A stretch of DNA of 64,000 bases from JBQQPY01 sp052258065 (GCA_052258065.1 JBQQPY010000002.1:1054001-1118000), one strand, 5' to 3'. Positions 1 to 9,705 are shown, counted from the stretch's first letter. The notes: a model not told the origin generated them from the sequence alone. Translations and numbers: made by a program.

Positions 1-273
1 AGAATATGTATCAATTTTTAAGCGCGATTCGGATTTACTCTAGGCCTGGAGCTTTCACTTCGGGCTTCAGGGAATCCCTTTCTCCAACGAGCCGCAGCAG
101 AAGAGCCGATTTGAAATCTATCTGCAGCTACACGTGCAGGGCTACTCGCCTCAATCGATTATTCGCGATCTTAAGTTCTGACTGTAAGAGTATACAATTG
201 AGACCTCAGAGAAAATTAGCTATAACATATAGATGAATAGCTATTCAATAAACCAGAATGGATAGAAAATGCT
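1..273 (-). mobile_element. IS630-a transposase remnant, 5' part, cut by window edge
   Basis: This is a degraded end of the dispersed IS630-type element called IS630-a here. It aligns by eye with the last 270 bp of the fuller copy at 62699-63733, including its outer end, which reads like GAATAGATAAAAAGTGCTC before a TA. Frameshifts and stops interrupt any reading frame, so it is not functional. It abuts element B at about 274, which suggests insertion at a TA in that element's arm. Confidence 0.7.
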
Positions 274-513
274 TTAGCCTCAACACGCTGTATGGCATAC
301 CGGATATTTTCAATATCACTACTAAAAACGTAGTATCAGTGCTCCCAGGTCATAATGTCGGTTCAATCGATACTTAAATTCAGTTAGGTAATAAGGCAGA
401 TATTAGCTATAAATTGCACAATAATACTTATTATATCGTTTTTAACATTATCCAGCAGAGCATTAATCTACAGTGGAGCTCAAGCTTAGCTGTGTAGGGT
501 GCGTAATCAGGCT
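274..513 (-). repeat. Element B (MITE-like), inverted copy upstream of pabC
   Basis: This is a copy of the roughly 290-bp dispersed element B, read on the minus strand. It carries the family landmarks: an arm resembling CAACAGGCTGTATGG at 278-292, a central TA, and the end GGTGCGTAATC at 500-510. About 20 bp are missing near 465. It ends only 24 bp before the pabC ribosome binding site, so any pabC promoter must lie inside or across this repeat. Confidence 0.75.
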
Positions 514-547
514 TTTAGTCTCTCTCAATCGCCCGAAAGGAGGCAAA

Positions 548-1345
548 GTGTATTGGCTCAACGGTATACCGCAGACACAATTGCCGCTCACCGATCGAGC
601 TATACATTTCGGCGATGGCTTCTTCACCACAGCCCGAGTACTTGACGGAGATATTCCTCTTCTGGCATGGCATATCGAACGGCTAGTGCGGGCAGGGCAG
701 AGGTTACTCTTTGCATCATTCGATAGCGATGTCCTGCGCCGTGAAATGCTAGCGGCGGCACACGGCGTCAGGGAAGGTATTATCAAAGCGCTAATAAGCC
801 GCGGCAGCGGTGGCAGAGGCTATAGCTTTCGCGGCTGCGACGCGCCACAGCGCATCGTTTCGCTAATGCCTGCGCCGGCACAGTATCCCCGCTGGCGTCA
901 AGAAGGGGTACGGCTCAGCCAAAGCCCAGTGCGCCTAGCGCGAAATTCTCTACTAGCGGGCATAAAGCACAATAACCGGCTGGAGCAAGTGCTTATCCGT
1001 GCCCATCTGGACCGAGACGGCTCGGATGAAGCACTGGTGCTAGATAGCGAGGGCGTTGTGGTAGAGTGTTGCAGCGCCAATGTTTTCTGGCGCCGAGGAC
1101 AGGAGGTGTTTACGCCGGTGCTAAGCCATGCCGGTGTCGCCGGTGTGATGCGTCGCCGGGTAATATTGGTGCTGCCAACGTTAGGCTACTCGTTGGAGAA
1201 AGTGAGCGTTAGGCCTAACGCCCTGAGAACGGCAGATGAAGTATTTATCACGAATGCCCTGTTGCCGGTCGTATCGGTGCATGCAATAGAGGCTCGACAG
1301 TACACCGATAGAAAGCTGTATCATCAGCTTAGCTCGCTTTGTTGA
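548..1345 (+). CDS. pabC: Aminodeoxychorismate lyase
   Basis: PabC is a PLP enzyme of fold type IV that converts 4-amino-4-deoxychorismate to 4-aminobenzoate and pyruvate in cytosolic folate synthesis. The product is 265 residues, close to the usual 269. The PLP lysine lies in AGIKHNNRLEQ near residue 139, and the cofactor-phosphate region ISRGSGGRGYS is present. I chose the GTG at 548 because a strong Shine-Dalgarno sequence, AAAGGAGG, ends 6 bases upstream and the protein then begins at the family start (VYWLNG). An in-frame upstream TTG or CTG would add unrelated residues from the repeat. It heads the enterobacterial pabC-mltG-tmk-holB-tatD block, of which mltG is almost gone. The frame is intact. 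Confidence 0.95.
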   Translation: MYWLNGIPQTQLPLTDRAIHFGDGFFTTARVLDGDIPLLAWHIERLVRAGQRLLFASFDSDVLRREMLAAAHGVREGIIKALISRGSGGRGYSFRGCDAPQRIVSLMPAPAQYPRWRQEGVRLSQSPVRLARNSLLAGIKHNNRLEQVLIRAHLDRDGSDEALVLDSEGVVVECCSANVFWRRGQEVFTPVLSHAGVAGVMRRRVILVLPTLGYSLEKVSVRPNALRTADEVFITNALLPVVSVHAIEARQYTDRKLYHQLSSLC

Positions 1346-1486
1346 AGAACGCCAGATGCGAAGTCGTTATGTTGATTTGTAACCGGTAAGCAATAGTCTT
1401 TAGGAAGAAATACAAAATCAGTGATTAATTAAAAATTAACATCAATTAGTTATAAAAATAATCCTAGTTACTTCATAAGTAAACCT

Positions 1487-1632
1487 GGTTACGCATTTTG
1501 CTGCATTATCGTCAGTGGGCTGTATGGCATTGTCGCTACTTTCAATGCCGTTATGAAAAGCGCGGTATAAGTGCTCCTAAGTCATAAAATCGGTTAAATC
1601 GATACTCAAATGTGGCTGAGTAACAAGACGTT
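1487..1632 (-). repeat. Element B, half copy
   Basis: One arm of element B in inverted orientation: it begins at a degenerate TTACGCATTTTGC terminal repeat and runs to the central GGCTGAGTAACAAG. The second arm is missing. The spacer 1346-1486 between pabC and this copy shows nothing recognisable. Confidence 0.7.
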
Positions 1633-1904
1633 TATTGGACAGAAGTTGTATATCAAATCCCTATTTGATATTCTTCGGGACAATATATTAAAAGTGTCTA
1701 TTTTCAGTATGCCTCAAAATTGGCTGTTTAAAGCACCTAATCCAGAAATAGAGCAGACTGTTTCTAAATGGAAAAAACGAAATAGTTTTAAGGATCATAG
1801 GCATATTCCTTATCGTTTGTAGACGACGGATGTCACCCGCTCAGGAAGATTTTTATTTACACGGCCATGGATTGGAGCGTTTATATAAAACATAGCAAAC
1901 AGCG
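1633..1904. other. Unassigned AT-rich spacer
   Basis: No gene recognised. A short open frame across 1610-1822 has no family I know and begins inside a repeat, so I treat it as chance. Confidence 0.5.
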
Positions 1905-2420
1905 TTTAAAAGCTATAAACCCGTCCACCTACATGTTGATAGAAGATATCTTCTAAAAATTTCAAATAAAACTTCACGACGTCATCTTTATCGTAGATAT
2001 AGATCAAGCGATTAGATAAATTTTTATCTGTCTCTGCAAGCGAAGACCAAAGATCCTGTAAGATCTTTCTTCCATGATCTTGGTTTGAGCATTTGCCATG
2101 GCCACTCATCGATTACTTACAGACACGCGCAAAGAATTTAAAGATGATCTTTTTCGCCTGCAAAAAGCCGGACAAGGGGAAACATAAATTTGCCCGCCTA
2201 TTTACAGAGCTTCATATAGAACAATATCTAGCCCATCGATGCAGCTACAAACGAATGATATGCTCGAGCGGTTTAATTGACGTAAAGATGTGCTGCAAAG
2301 TTACTATTTCATTCTGATGAAGAGCTCAAATTACACTGCGTTGATATGTCTGGCTCTACGATTAGGAATTGCTTAGATTAGTATTGTGTAGCAAAGTACT
2401 ATTATACTTTATCAAATAAA
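1905..2420 (+). mobile_element. IS481-type transposase remnant, C-terminal half
   Basis: Translated in shifting forward frames, the segment gives fragments of an IS481-type DDE transposase: a YLHVD-like start, TDTRKEFKDDLFRLQ (matching the family's TDNGKEFTDRLFGL block) and MLERFN (matching MVERFN). Multiple frameshifts and stops show it is dead. The same element recurs at 8735, 25630, 29370, 40045 and 46490. It occupies most of the space expected for mltG. Confidence 0.75.
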
Positions 2421-2457
2421 GAGATACAATCAAACCTAAAAGTAAACATACTACCTC

Positions 2458-2532
2458 TCGTGGATGTCACAGCCATCACCAGGCGGCAAAACACTATAGC
2501 CAGAGGCAAAATGCAAAGGGAAACCATGAGTA
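2458..2532 (+). pseudogene. mltG: Possible 3' trace of mltG (endolytic transglycosylase)
   Basis: mltG lies between pabC and tmk in enterobacteria. Just upstream of tmk a frame ends with residues resembling the MltG tail ([10 protein letters not shown]...), and its stop overlaps the tmk start codon, as expected of a tightly packed operon. The stretch is too short to prove. The rest of mltG is not visible. Confidence 0.35.
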
Positions 2533-3166
2533 GTAAATTCATTGTGATAGAGGGACTCGAAGGCGCCGGCAAAACTAGTGCGATTGCCGTAGTAGTAGAC
2601 GTTCTGCATCAGCAGGGTGTTCGCAATGTGGTTTTTACGCGTGAACCTGGAGGCACGCCGTTGGCAGAGGCACTGCGTGCGCTTATTAAAAACGGCGTGC
2701 ACAACGATGCTGTCACCGATCGTGCAGAATTGCTGATACTTTACGCAGCGCGGGTACAGCTGGTGGAAAGGGTTATTAAGCCGGCACTGACCCGGGGCGC
2801 TTGGGTAGTAGGTGATCGCCACGATCTCTCGTCTCAGGCCTATCAGGGCGGGGGACGCGGCATGAATATGCGCTTATTGCAAACGCTGCGCGATTCGGTA
2901 CTAGGGGATTTCCGCCCTGACCTGACCCTGTATCTGGACATTCCTGCGGGGCTGAGCCAGCTCGCGCTCGCACCCGTGATAAGCTCGATCGTATTGAAAT
3001 CGAGTCGCAGAAATTTTTTGAACGCACACGAGCACGTTATCAGGCGCTGGCAGCCGCAGACGACTGTATTGTTACTATTGACGCCAGCCAGCCCCATCCT
3101 GCAGTCGGTGCCGCAATCCGCGCTCGGTTGACGGAATGGCTACAGGCGAAGGAAGCCGCGCCATAA
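2526..3166 (+). CDS. tmk: Thymidylate kinase, one -1 frameshift
   Basis: Tmk phosphorylates dTMP to dTDP in the cytosol and is needed for DNA synthesis. The N-terminal frame gives the P-loop GLEGAGKT (residues 9-16), the TREPGGT motif, [17 protein letters not shown] and [11 protein letters not shown]. After codon 144, near 2958, the frame is lost. The downstream frame, starting about 2963, continues with [16 protein letters not shown] (the LID region) through IDASQPHP to the TAA at 3164-3166. Restoring one base, which turns the CA now present into an arginine codon, gives 213 residues, the usual length. The break is not in a homopolymer. The gene is essential in relatives, so this is a recent death, a sequence error, or a case of recoding. 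Confidence 0.85.
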
Positions 3167-3534
3167 AATGTAACTACTAATTAAAAATCGATCTTTACTA
3201 CTAAATAAAATAGTTTTTTGTTAACAACAGTGCTTATAAATACGCCATTATCTGACAGACATATCAAACGTATACAGCACCTATAAACGCATCCTAAATC
3301 TTCTGCGTGCTGATGGGTGAGCAAAGCAAACTGCTGGCAGCATAGCCTCGGAAACCTTGTCGGCGCCGTACTTAGCGTTTTTTGCAGTATAGAAATTACC
3401 CTTATGGAGACACGTATAGCCACTTTTCAAACTTTTTATGATTTTTAAATACTCAAGATTATTTTTATTAATTTTATGTTAGAATAGTGCTTATTTAATT
3501 AGCAGAGTCAAACAGCTTTAAACCGGCATTCACA
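3167..3534. other. Unassigned spacer between tmk and holB
   Basis: In relatives holB follows tmk directly. Here 368 AT-rich bases separate them, with no coding match I recognise. A TA-rich stretch at 3440-3500 could supply a new promoter for holB, but no clear -35/-10 pair is evident. Confidence 0.4.
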
Positions 3535-4530
3535 ATGAAACTGTATCCCTGGCTCAACACTCCATACCAGCAAATCCTTACTCCTTATCAGCAAACGCGT
3601 GGGCATCACGCCTTACTGCTGCATAGTCCGTTTGGTAATGGCGAGGTAGCGCTATGTTATACTCTTAGCCGCTGGCTTATGTGCCAGCGGCCAGACGGCA
3701 GCAAAAGCTGCGATATTTGCCACAGTTGTCGACTGATGATTACAGGCAATCATTCTGATTTTTATCAACCGGACCTGGGGAAAGGACGACAGACTCTGGG
3801 GATAGACAGTATCCGCACTATTATCGATAACGTTTATGGTCGTGCCCGCCAAGGTGGCGTGAAAGTAGTCTGGCTACGCGACGCTGCGCAACTCACAGAA
3901 CAGGCCAGCAATGCACTGTTGAAAACCCTAGAAGAGCCGCCGGAGGACACCTATTTTCTACTGGTCTGTCAGACACCGGCGCGTTTGTTGCCGACGCTGA
4001 GAAGCCGATGCCTCTACTGGCCGCTCCTAGCCCCGAATGAAGCGATAGGCCTGTACTGGTTACAACAGGCTGGCCATGAAGACCCACTCTCAGCCCGCAT
4101 CGCCCTGCGCCTTTGCGCCAACGCGCCCCTGGCGGCCGAGATCTTGCTGCAGCCGGCGCGCTGGCAGGCGCGGCAGGCGCTATGCGCGGCGTTGCAGGGC
4201 GCGCTTACTAACGGCGATTTTTTAGCGCTGTTGCCGACGCTGAATCAGGATAAAGATGACGAGCCGCTGCATTGGCTGCTAAGCCTATTGACTGATGCGA
4301 TGAAATGGCAGCAGGGTGCTCAGGAATTTCTGGTCAACGCCGACAGGATATTGCTGATTTCCGCGCTGGCAGCGCGCTGGGCGGCCGACACACTGCAAGC
4401 GCAGTGGCAACAGTGGCTACAGTGTTTACGCCGGTGCCATGAGATAAGCAGCGTCAATCGCGAATTGTTGCTAACCCATCACTTGCTTGACTGGGAGCAG
4501 AGCCCTGCTCATGCTGATACTTCTCTGTGA
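3535..4530 (+). CDS. holB: DNA polymerase III delta-prime subunit
   Basis: HolB is part of the clamp-loader complex that places the beta clamp on DNA. The 331-residue product matches the family length of 334. It shows the start MKLYPWLNTPYQQI, the zinc-binding cysteines in KSCDICHSCRLM (about residues 52-64), GIDSIRTI, and the sensor region EQASNALLKTLEEPPEDT followed by TLRSRC. Like other delta-prime subunits it lacks a proper Walker A motif. The frame is intact. It is followed after 37 bp by the TatD gene, in the usual order, although the usual pilZ-like gene is not present. Confidence 0.95.
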   Translation: MKLYPWLNTPYQQILTPYQQTRGHHALLLHSPFGNGEVALCYTLSRWLMCQRPDGSKSCDICHSCRLMITGNHSDFYQPDLGKGRQTLGIDSIRTIIDNVYGRARQGGVKVVWLRDAAQLTEQASNALLKTLEEPPEDTYFLLVCQTPARLLPTLRSRCLYWPLLAPNEAIGLYWLQQAGHEDPLSARIALRLCANAPLAAEILLQPARWQARQALCAALQGALTNGDFLALLPTLNQDKDDEPLHWLLSLLTDAMKWQQGAQEFLVNADRILLISALAARWAADTLQAQWQQWLQCLRRCHEISSVNRELLLTHHLLDWEQSPAHADTSL

Positions 4531-4567
4531 TGTAGAATAAGGTTAAAACTATGTTTAAAGTTGAACT

Positions 4568-5392
4568 ATGTTTTTAGTCGATTCCCATTGCCATCTTGAT
4601 CGCTTAGACTACCAAGTGTGGCACCGGGATGTGGCGGATGTCGCGGCCAAGGCGCGAGCGCGCGATGTAAAACTGATACTCGCGGTATGTACTACATTAC
4701 CTGGCTTTCACGCCATGACGGCCATGATAGGCCGGCGTGATGATGTTCTGCTTTCCTGCGGGATTCATCCCCTAAATCTTAATGAACCTTACAATTTCGC
4801 CGAGCTGCGGCGTCTGGCTAGCGGGGCGTGCGTGGTAGGGCTTGGTGAAACCGGTCTTGATTACTATCATCAGAAGGATAACAAGGCGCAGCAACAGGCA
4901 GTATTCCGCGAACATATTCGCGTGGGGCGCGCGCTAAATAAGCCTATTATCGTCCATACGCGCAGCGCTCGTGAAGATACCCTAGCTATCTTGTACGAGG
5001 AGCAGGCTAGTGATTGCGGCGGCGTGATTCACTGCTTTACCGAGGACCAGGCGACTGCCAAGGCGCTGCTGGATCTGGGATTTTTCATCTCTTTCTCCGG
5101 CATTATTACCTTTCGCAACGCAGAAAGGCTGCGCGAAGCGGCGCGCTATGTTCCTCTGGACCGACTTCTAATAGAGACAGATTCTCCCTATCTGGCCCCA
5201 GTACCTTATCGTGGGAAGGAAAATCAGCCGGCTTATGTGCGTGATGTGGCAGAATTTATAGCGATGCTGAAGGGCGTTTCTCTAGTGCAGTTAGCTAATG
5301 CCACAACTGATAATTTCGGCCATCTTTTTCATGTGAAGATGCAAAACAGCCCATTTCCAAGCGAAATGCACGAAGCGTCTAATATAACTTAA
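4568..5392 (+). CDS. ycfH: TatD-family metal-dependent hydrolase (YcfH type)
   Basis: A TIM-barrel metal-dependent hydrolase of the TatD family. YcfH-type members are poorly characterised, with DNase activity shown for TatD. Metal ligands are visible as DSHCHLD at residues 5-11, GLGETGLDYYH with its glutamate, IVHTR, HCFTE, and ETDSPYLAP near residue 205. The length of 274 residues is slightly longer than the usual 265 because of a divergent tail (about ten residues after LFHVK). The position after holB matches enterobacterial gene order. Confidence 0.93.
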   Translation: MFLVDSHCHLDRLDYQVWHRDVADVAAKARARDVKLILAVCTTLPGFHAMTAMIGRRDDVLLSCGIHPLNLNEPYNFAELRRLASGACVVGLGETGLDYYHQKDNKAQQQAVFREHIRVGRALNKPIIVHTRSAREDTLAILYEEQASDCGGVIHCFTEDQATAKALLDLGFFISFSGIITFRNAERLREAARYVPLDRLLIETDSPYLAPVPYRGKENQPAYVRDVAEFIAMLKGVSLVQLANATTDNFGHLFHVKMQNSPFPSEMHEASNIT

Positions 5393-5429
5393 CGCTTTTA
5401 TTAGTTATTTTTTAATATAAAACAGCCTA

Positions 5430-5454
5430 TAGCGCGCGTAAACGCGGTTTTTTG
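5430..5454 (+). terminator. Possible weak terminator after the tatD-family gene
   Basis: A short CGCG-TAAA-CGCG stem is followed by GTTTTTT, 40-60 bases after the ycfH stop. The stem is only four to five pairs, so the call is tentative. Confidence 0.35.
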
Positions 5455-5644
5455 AAATATGGAAATGCTCGTTACCCTCAACTGCAGAGGCGTTCCTGAG
5501 CCTCACGTTCGGCTATGCAAACGTTACTTTTGCCTTCCATTGCCTGATTAGCACAGGAGTGAAGATTCCGCACCTAAATTAGTTTCACATTCCCCGAGGG
5601 GTATAGTTTTTTTGAAAATTTAGATTATATTTTATATTGACTAT

Positions 5645-5751
5645 CATTCTGTATCTCATTTTCTTTTTTCATGTTAGTGAAAATCAGCAGACTGTTTTAT
5701 GAATTCAGAACGTAAGATCTTAAATTTATGTGTTTTATCATGCTTCTTAAT
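5645..5751 (+). repeat. Element A (AT-rich dispersed repeat)
   Basis: A degenerate copy of the roughly 150-bp element A. The family signature is a start like CATTCCGCACCTGATT, a TTTTTCTTTTTTATC block, and an end like AACGTAAGATCTTAAAT then TTTCATCATATTTT. Here the end is clear at 5705-5748. An element B arm follows immediately, an arrangement repeated elsewhere. Confidence 0.6.
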
Positions 5752-5905
5752 TATGTATTTTAATCAGCTATACTCAGCGGACTATATGGCATTGTGAGCG
5801 ATTTCAATGCCGTTATTAAGGCGCAGTATTAGTGCTCCCATTTTACAACATCGATTACCTTTAGACTCTAATTCTGTTACAAAATACGCAGAGCAAGCTA
5901 ATTGA
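5752..5905 (-). repeat. Element B, half copy
   Basis: One arm of element B, inverted (TAATTATGTATTTTAATCAG, then GACTATATGGCATTG), decaying after the CAGTATTAGTGCTCCC landmark at 5825. The second arm is not recognisable. Confidence 0.65.
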
Positions 5906-5989
5906 CATTAGCAATTACTGTTGACTGCTTAATTCTATATATAAGGTCCTGTCTCGTATAAAATAGCTCAAATCCAAAGCTATCCTAGT

Positions 5990-7000
5990 ATTATATTATA
6001 TATATTAAATGATAGATAAAGGCGATTGCGTTTAATACAAGCATTATCGGTAATGAAATTCCAATCTATCTTAGCATTTATTTAATTACGTTATATGTGC
6101 CAAGCGATCATCTTACTCCGGAATGTCTTAATCTTCTAAAGAAGATGATTCAGTCATGGATCGATCAAGACATTGAATTGAATTCCAGGCATGTTTAGCC
6201 AACTGCCATGTTTAGCCGCATCAACGGATTCAAAAATATTTAATAAAGCATTGGCTTAATGCGGCGGGAAGGCTTAGCTTAATGAAGCTGAGCTTATAGA
6301 TGTTGATATTGTCCGTGACTAGCGCATTTACGTGCCAAGAGACTGGTTTTGAGAAAAAAGTAATAGTGATTACTTAATCCTCTAATTACGCACCTTACCT
6401 TGTTAAGCTGAGCTACACTAAAAATAAAAAATTTTTATAAATACCCTCCTGCAGAATATCAAAAACGTCATAATGAATGCTTATTTATATAATTTCTAGC
6501 CAACATACACCTCGCTCCCTGGCTGAATTTGAGCATTGATTTAACTAAAGTTATTATTTGAGAGCACTGATAGTGCGCTTCTTGGTAAACAGCTGAGTAA
6601 CAGTATTGAAGGCGCCCACGGTACCACGCAACCTGTTAACGCTAGCCGAGCAAAATGCGTAACTAGATTTAGTGATGAACAACCAGACTTAATTAATTAT
6701 AACTAATTGATTTTATTTCACTAATTTTATATTTATTCCTAACGCAGTTACACAGCTTTATCGGCAAGCAGTTTAAGGACCCTCCCTCTCTGGCGGTTTG
6801 CTCCAGCTTACCGTAATTAAACGCGTTTTTGCATCACCATTCACAATGCGGTCATACACCCGCTTTTCGGTTTATGCCTTAGGACTACCTCAATCTTTTC
6901 TTTGACAAAAAACGCTTAAACCTCGGATAAAATCCGAAGATCAATAAATCAAGAATTTTAAGGAAACGGAAGGCTTTTCGACTTTTTATATCTTACAGGT
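5990..7000 (-). mobile_element. IS630-b transposase remnant, split by element B
   Basis: Minus-strand fragments of a second IS630-type transposase. The C-terminal part lies at 5990-6350; its translation resembles HGSWLNM-type and LYPSFN-type motifs of the family. The N-terminal part lies at 6740-7000. Element B occupies 6382-6670 between them. Stops and frameshifts are frequent, so the element is dead. The order shows that element B inserted into an older IS630-b copy here. Confidence 0.7.
6382..6670 (+). repeat. Element B, near full-length copy inside IS630-b
   Basis: This is one of the most complete copies (about 289 bp). It starts AATTACGCACCTTAC and ends GAGCAAAATGCGTAAC; these ends form an imperfect terminal inverted repeat. 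The middle carries CGCTCCCTGGCTGAATTT where other copies have the TA used by IS630 insertions. No reading frame is evident, so it looks like a non-autonomous element. Confidence 0.8.
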
Positions 7001-7171
7001 AGCTAAGAACTCGTCTATGGTGAGAGTTTTATTGCGGTCATTAGTAGAAAGAATAAGTACACTGGTTTTGATATAAACTTCTTTGCACTTTTCTAGACAA
7101 GAGAAAGCATGTCTTTCAATGCAAAAGCGGTAGAATCAGGATTCTCACTTATTTTCTGACAGTCTTAATTG

Positions 7172-7330
7172 CCATATACAGACTCACGGCGGCACTGCTC
7201 ATGGCAGATACACAACGTCTTGAGACCACTAAAAAGATGCTGTAATGTATTTGCAGCGTCTGACTGACAAATTAAGTACTGTGTGCACAGTGTATGCTCT
7301 GTTTGGGATCGCGCTTCGATCAGCATAGAG
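7172..7330. repeat. Repeat D, copy 1
   Basis: This segment resembles 28690-28870 over about 120 bases, sharing TGCTCATGG/CGCTCATGG, a CTTGAGAC block and CAGCGTCT followed by a GACAA block. Identity is moderate and no coding assignment is possible. The flanking stretches 7000-7171 and 7331-7467 show nothing recognisable apart from an AT-rich tract like the outer end of IS481 copies near 7360. Confidence 0.5.
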
Positions 7331-7467
7331 TAGAAACACTCCATTTAATCCGTAAAATATTAGCAAAAATTAAATTTAAATTGTTTAAAAAACATCGGAA
7401 TGTGACAACTAGGCGAATCTAAGGCAACATTATCCGCTATCGCCTTAGTTTGTGACGGCGCAGAATA

Positions 7468-8657
7468 TCAAACAACCGCTTGAGTATGGGTGCGATGGCG
7501 GCTAACGAATCCTAGAAGTAGGCACAGAATAAATACCATAACATACAGTAGGTTAGAGGTTTGCAGCGCCGCAGATACGCCATACCGGGCTACGATAGGT
7601 CCGGTCACGACAAACGTTAGCATGGTGCCAACAGTGCCACAGGTAAGGATAAAATTGACGAGTCTAGGCGATGTCACACGGGTTTGCTGTGATCCCAGCG
7701 TAATAATCGTAGTGTAAATTGCACTGGAAACAAAACCCAATGCCAGCAAATACCAAGGCAACAAGGCAGGATCGTCGGAGCGAATGAATAGACACATAAA
7801 AGCCGACGAAAGCGCCGCAAGCAGCGTCACGATGCGCTGCAAATCGCAGAAGCGCAGTAGAGCGCTAAAGACCCACATTCCAACCATATAAGCGGTCCAA
7901 AAATAGCCAACCAATCTGCTGGCCTGCTTGATATTTATTTGGAAACGCGATGTCACGTATTCCGGCACCCAGGCAATAAAGCCAAGTTGGCCCAATATAT
8001 AACAAAACGCGGCTAGCGCCAGCAGCGCCGAACCCGGCCCCCATGTTTCCCGGATTTGAAAAGTCTGGCCGGCCGTATCGTCGCCGTGGGATCTCAGTAC
8101 TGGGAAGTCGGATAGCAGGGCAAGAAAAAAGATTACCAGGTACATCATACTGATACAGACATAAACCCAGCACCAAGTAATATCGTGTGCCAGCAGCATG
8201 CCAGCTAGCATAGAGAACAATGAACCGGCCATACTGAAAAACGAGTCGGTAAGCAGCAGGCGTGAACCGCGTTGCCGTCCTATATACAGATGGGTGATAA
8301 GGTAAGTGCCTATGGACATTGTAATTCCGCTGACTACGCCCAACACAAACATCGACAAGGAAAATACCGTTAGATCATGACTGATTATTAATCCCAGAAC
8401 CGCCAACATCATCAGCAGAAATCCGAACATTAACTGGCGTTTCAGAGGGATCATCTCCATCAGCCAGGCGTTGAGAAATATTGCCGTTAAAATGCCTGCA
8501 TTTAGGAAAGTAAAGGTATGACTCATACTTGAAACGGGTAACTGGAAATAGTCGGCGATATTGCCCAGTACTACGCCGGTAACAATTACCAACGCGCCGG
8601 TTAGTCCATAAGAAAAAAACTAATCCATATTAATCTTAATTTATTTTTTTGGTTCAT
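7468..8657 (-). CDS. tsgA: TsgA-type MFS transporter, N-terminal -1 frameshift
   Basis: TsgA is a 12-helix major facilitator superfamily inner-membrane protein of unknown substrate. From the ATG at 8657 the protein begins [15 protein letters not shown], matching the family start. A run of seven T (minus strand; 8613-8619) then shifts the frame. Adding one T gives [13 protein letters not shown] and 396 residues in all, close to the usual 393. Strong matches follow: [62 protein letters not shown] and LLGFVSRHR. Without correction, translation could only start at an internal TTG (8592) and would lose half of the first helix. The rest is undamaged, which argues for continuing selection or very recent loss. 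Confidence 0.88.
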
Positions 8658-8734
8658 TGTAAACCTAGTGGTCATATTACAGAAACTAATATTATTTATT
8701 TTTAAATAATTTATGTTTTATTTTGCACCAACAT

Positions 8735-8940
8735 TTCATAGACCATAATAGAGTTTTATTGCCTCAATACTAATGAAGGCGACTTCTGATTGCAGAATCA
8801 GATATATCGATGCAGTCTAATCTAAAGATCTTGACTGGAATGAAATGGTAGCTTGCAGAAGATCTTCTATACGCCTATTAATGCGCTCAACTACCCCATG
8901 CGTTTGTAGATGAATGGACAGGCTAAGATCGTGTTCCATC
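8735..8940 (-). mobile_element. IS481-type element fragment, 3' end
   Basis: Read on the minus strand this matches the end of the other IS481-type copies: TTCATTCCAGTCAAG, the ATTAGTATTGAGGCA stretch and the outer block TCTATGAAATGTTGG. Only the C-terminal portion survives. Confidence 0.65.
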
Positions 8941-9125
8941 CGTCATTCCACATTTGATTTTTCTTTTTTATCTTGCCGAATAGTAGGAGCGCATGAATAA
9001 ATATTTAATTTTTAAGAATAGATAGTTGTGCTTTTTTATAAACTTGGAGCATAAAACATTAAACATCATACGTTTCATGAACTTTTTCGTTTTTTCTGAA
9101 CTCAAGATTTTTTCATCAATAATGA
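8941..9125 (+). repeat. Element A copy
   Basis: It starts CATTCCACATTTGATTTTTC and has the TTTTTTATCTTGCCGAA block and GATAGTTGTGCTTTTTTATAA. It has an expanded distal part. Element B follows after about 40 bases. Confidence 0.65.
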
Positions 9126-9164
9126 TTTTAGTTTTGAAACAAAGTGATAGTGATTACCTAGCAC

Positions 9165-9295
9165 CCAATCGCGCCCTTTGATTAGCAAACCTCAACAAGC
9201 TTTACGGCATTGCCGGCGCTTTAATCGCACTACCAAAGCACTGCTTAGTGTTTCTAAAGAACAAAGTCGGTTAAATAGATACCCAAATTCAGCCA
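9165..9295 (-). repeat. Element B arm, ending at the IS630 target TA
   Basis: An inverted arm (GCAAACCTCAACAAGCTTTACGG and downstream landmarks) runs to the element's centre (CAAATTCAGCC), where IS630-a begins. The other arm is not found after the IS630-a remnant. Confidence 0.65.
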
Positions 9296-9705
9296 AAGCA
9301 CTTCTTATCTATCCCAGCACATAATATCCCCTGCACCCCCAGTTTATATCCCGCTGCGCTAAGAATTTTAGCAATATTTATTGAAAATTAACTCAATCGA
9401 TTTAGCGACCGCATTCTACAGTGAATTAACAGCTATTGCTGCAGATTTTCTGAGCAGTAATTTTAGCTTAAGAAACGCTATATATAAGACTTAAATCCGG
9501 CAAAGAATAGAAAATATAAAGGAGTGGGCGCATTTTTAACCTTAATAGGCCCTAGTACACCATCAACCAGCATCTTTATTGTTTGATATCTCCACGTGGC
9601 TGCATAAAAACGCCCACTTTAATTAATCTGATTATTCAATCTGATTATTCGCGATCCCAGGTTTTATTACAAATAAAGCTAGTTAGACCTCAAAGATGGA
9701 TGAGC
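9296..9705 (-). mobile_element. IS630-a remnant, internally deleted
   Basis: The outer end (AGCACTTCTTATCTATCC) and about 220 bp of C-terminal coding sequence are followed directly by sequence from the opposite end of the element (GATTATTCGCGATC, TTAGACCTCA). The centre is deleted. Minus-strand translation gives fragments of the DLNPIE-type C-terminus. Confidence 0.65.

Noticed and set aside
1610..1822. 70-codon open frame
   Set aside because: It starts inside an element B copy, has no recognisable family and no ribosome binding site.
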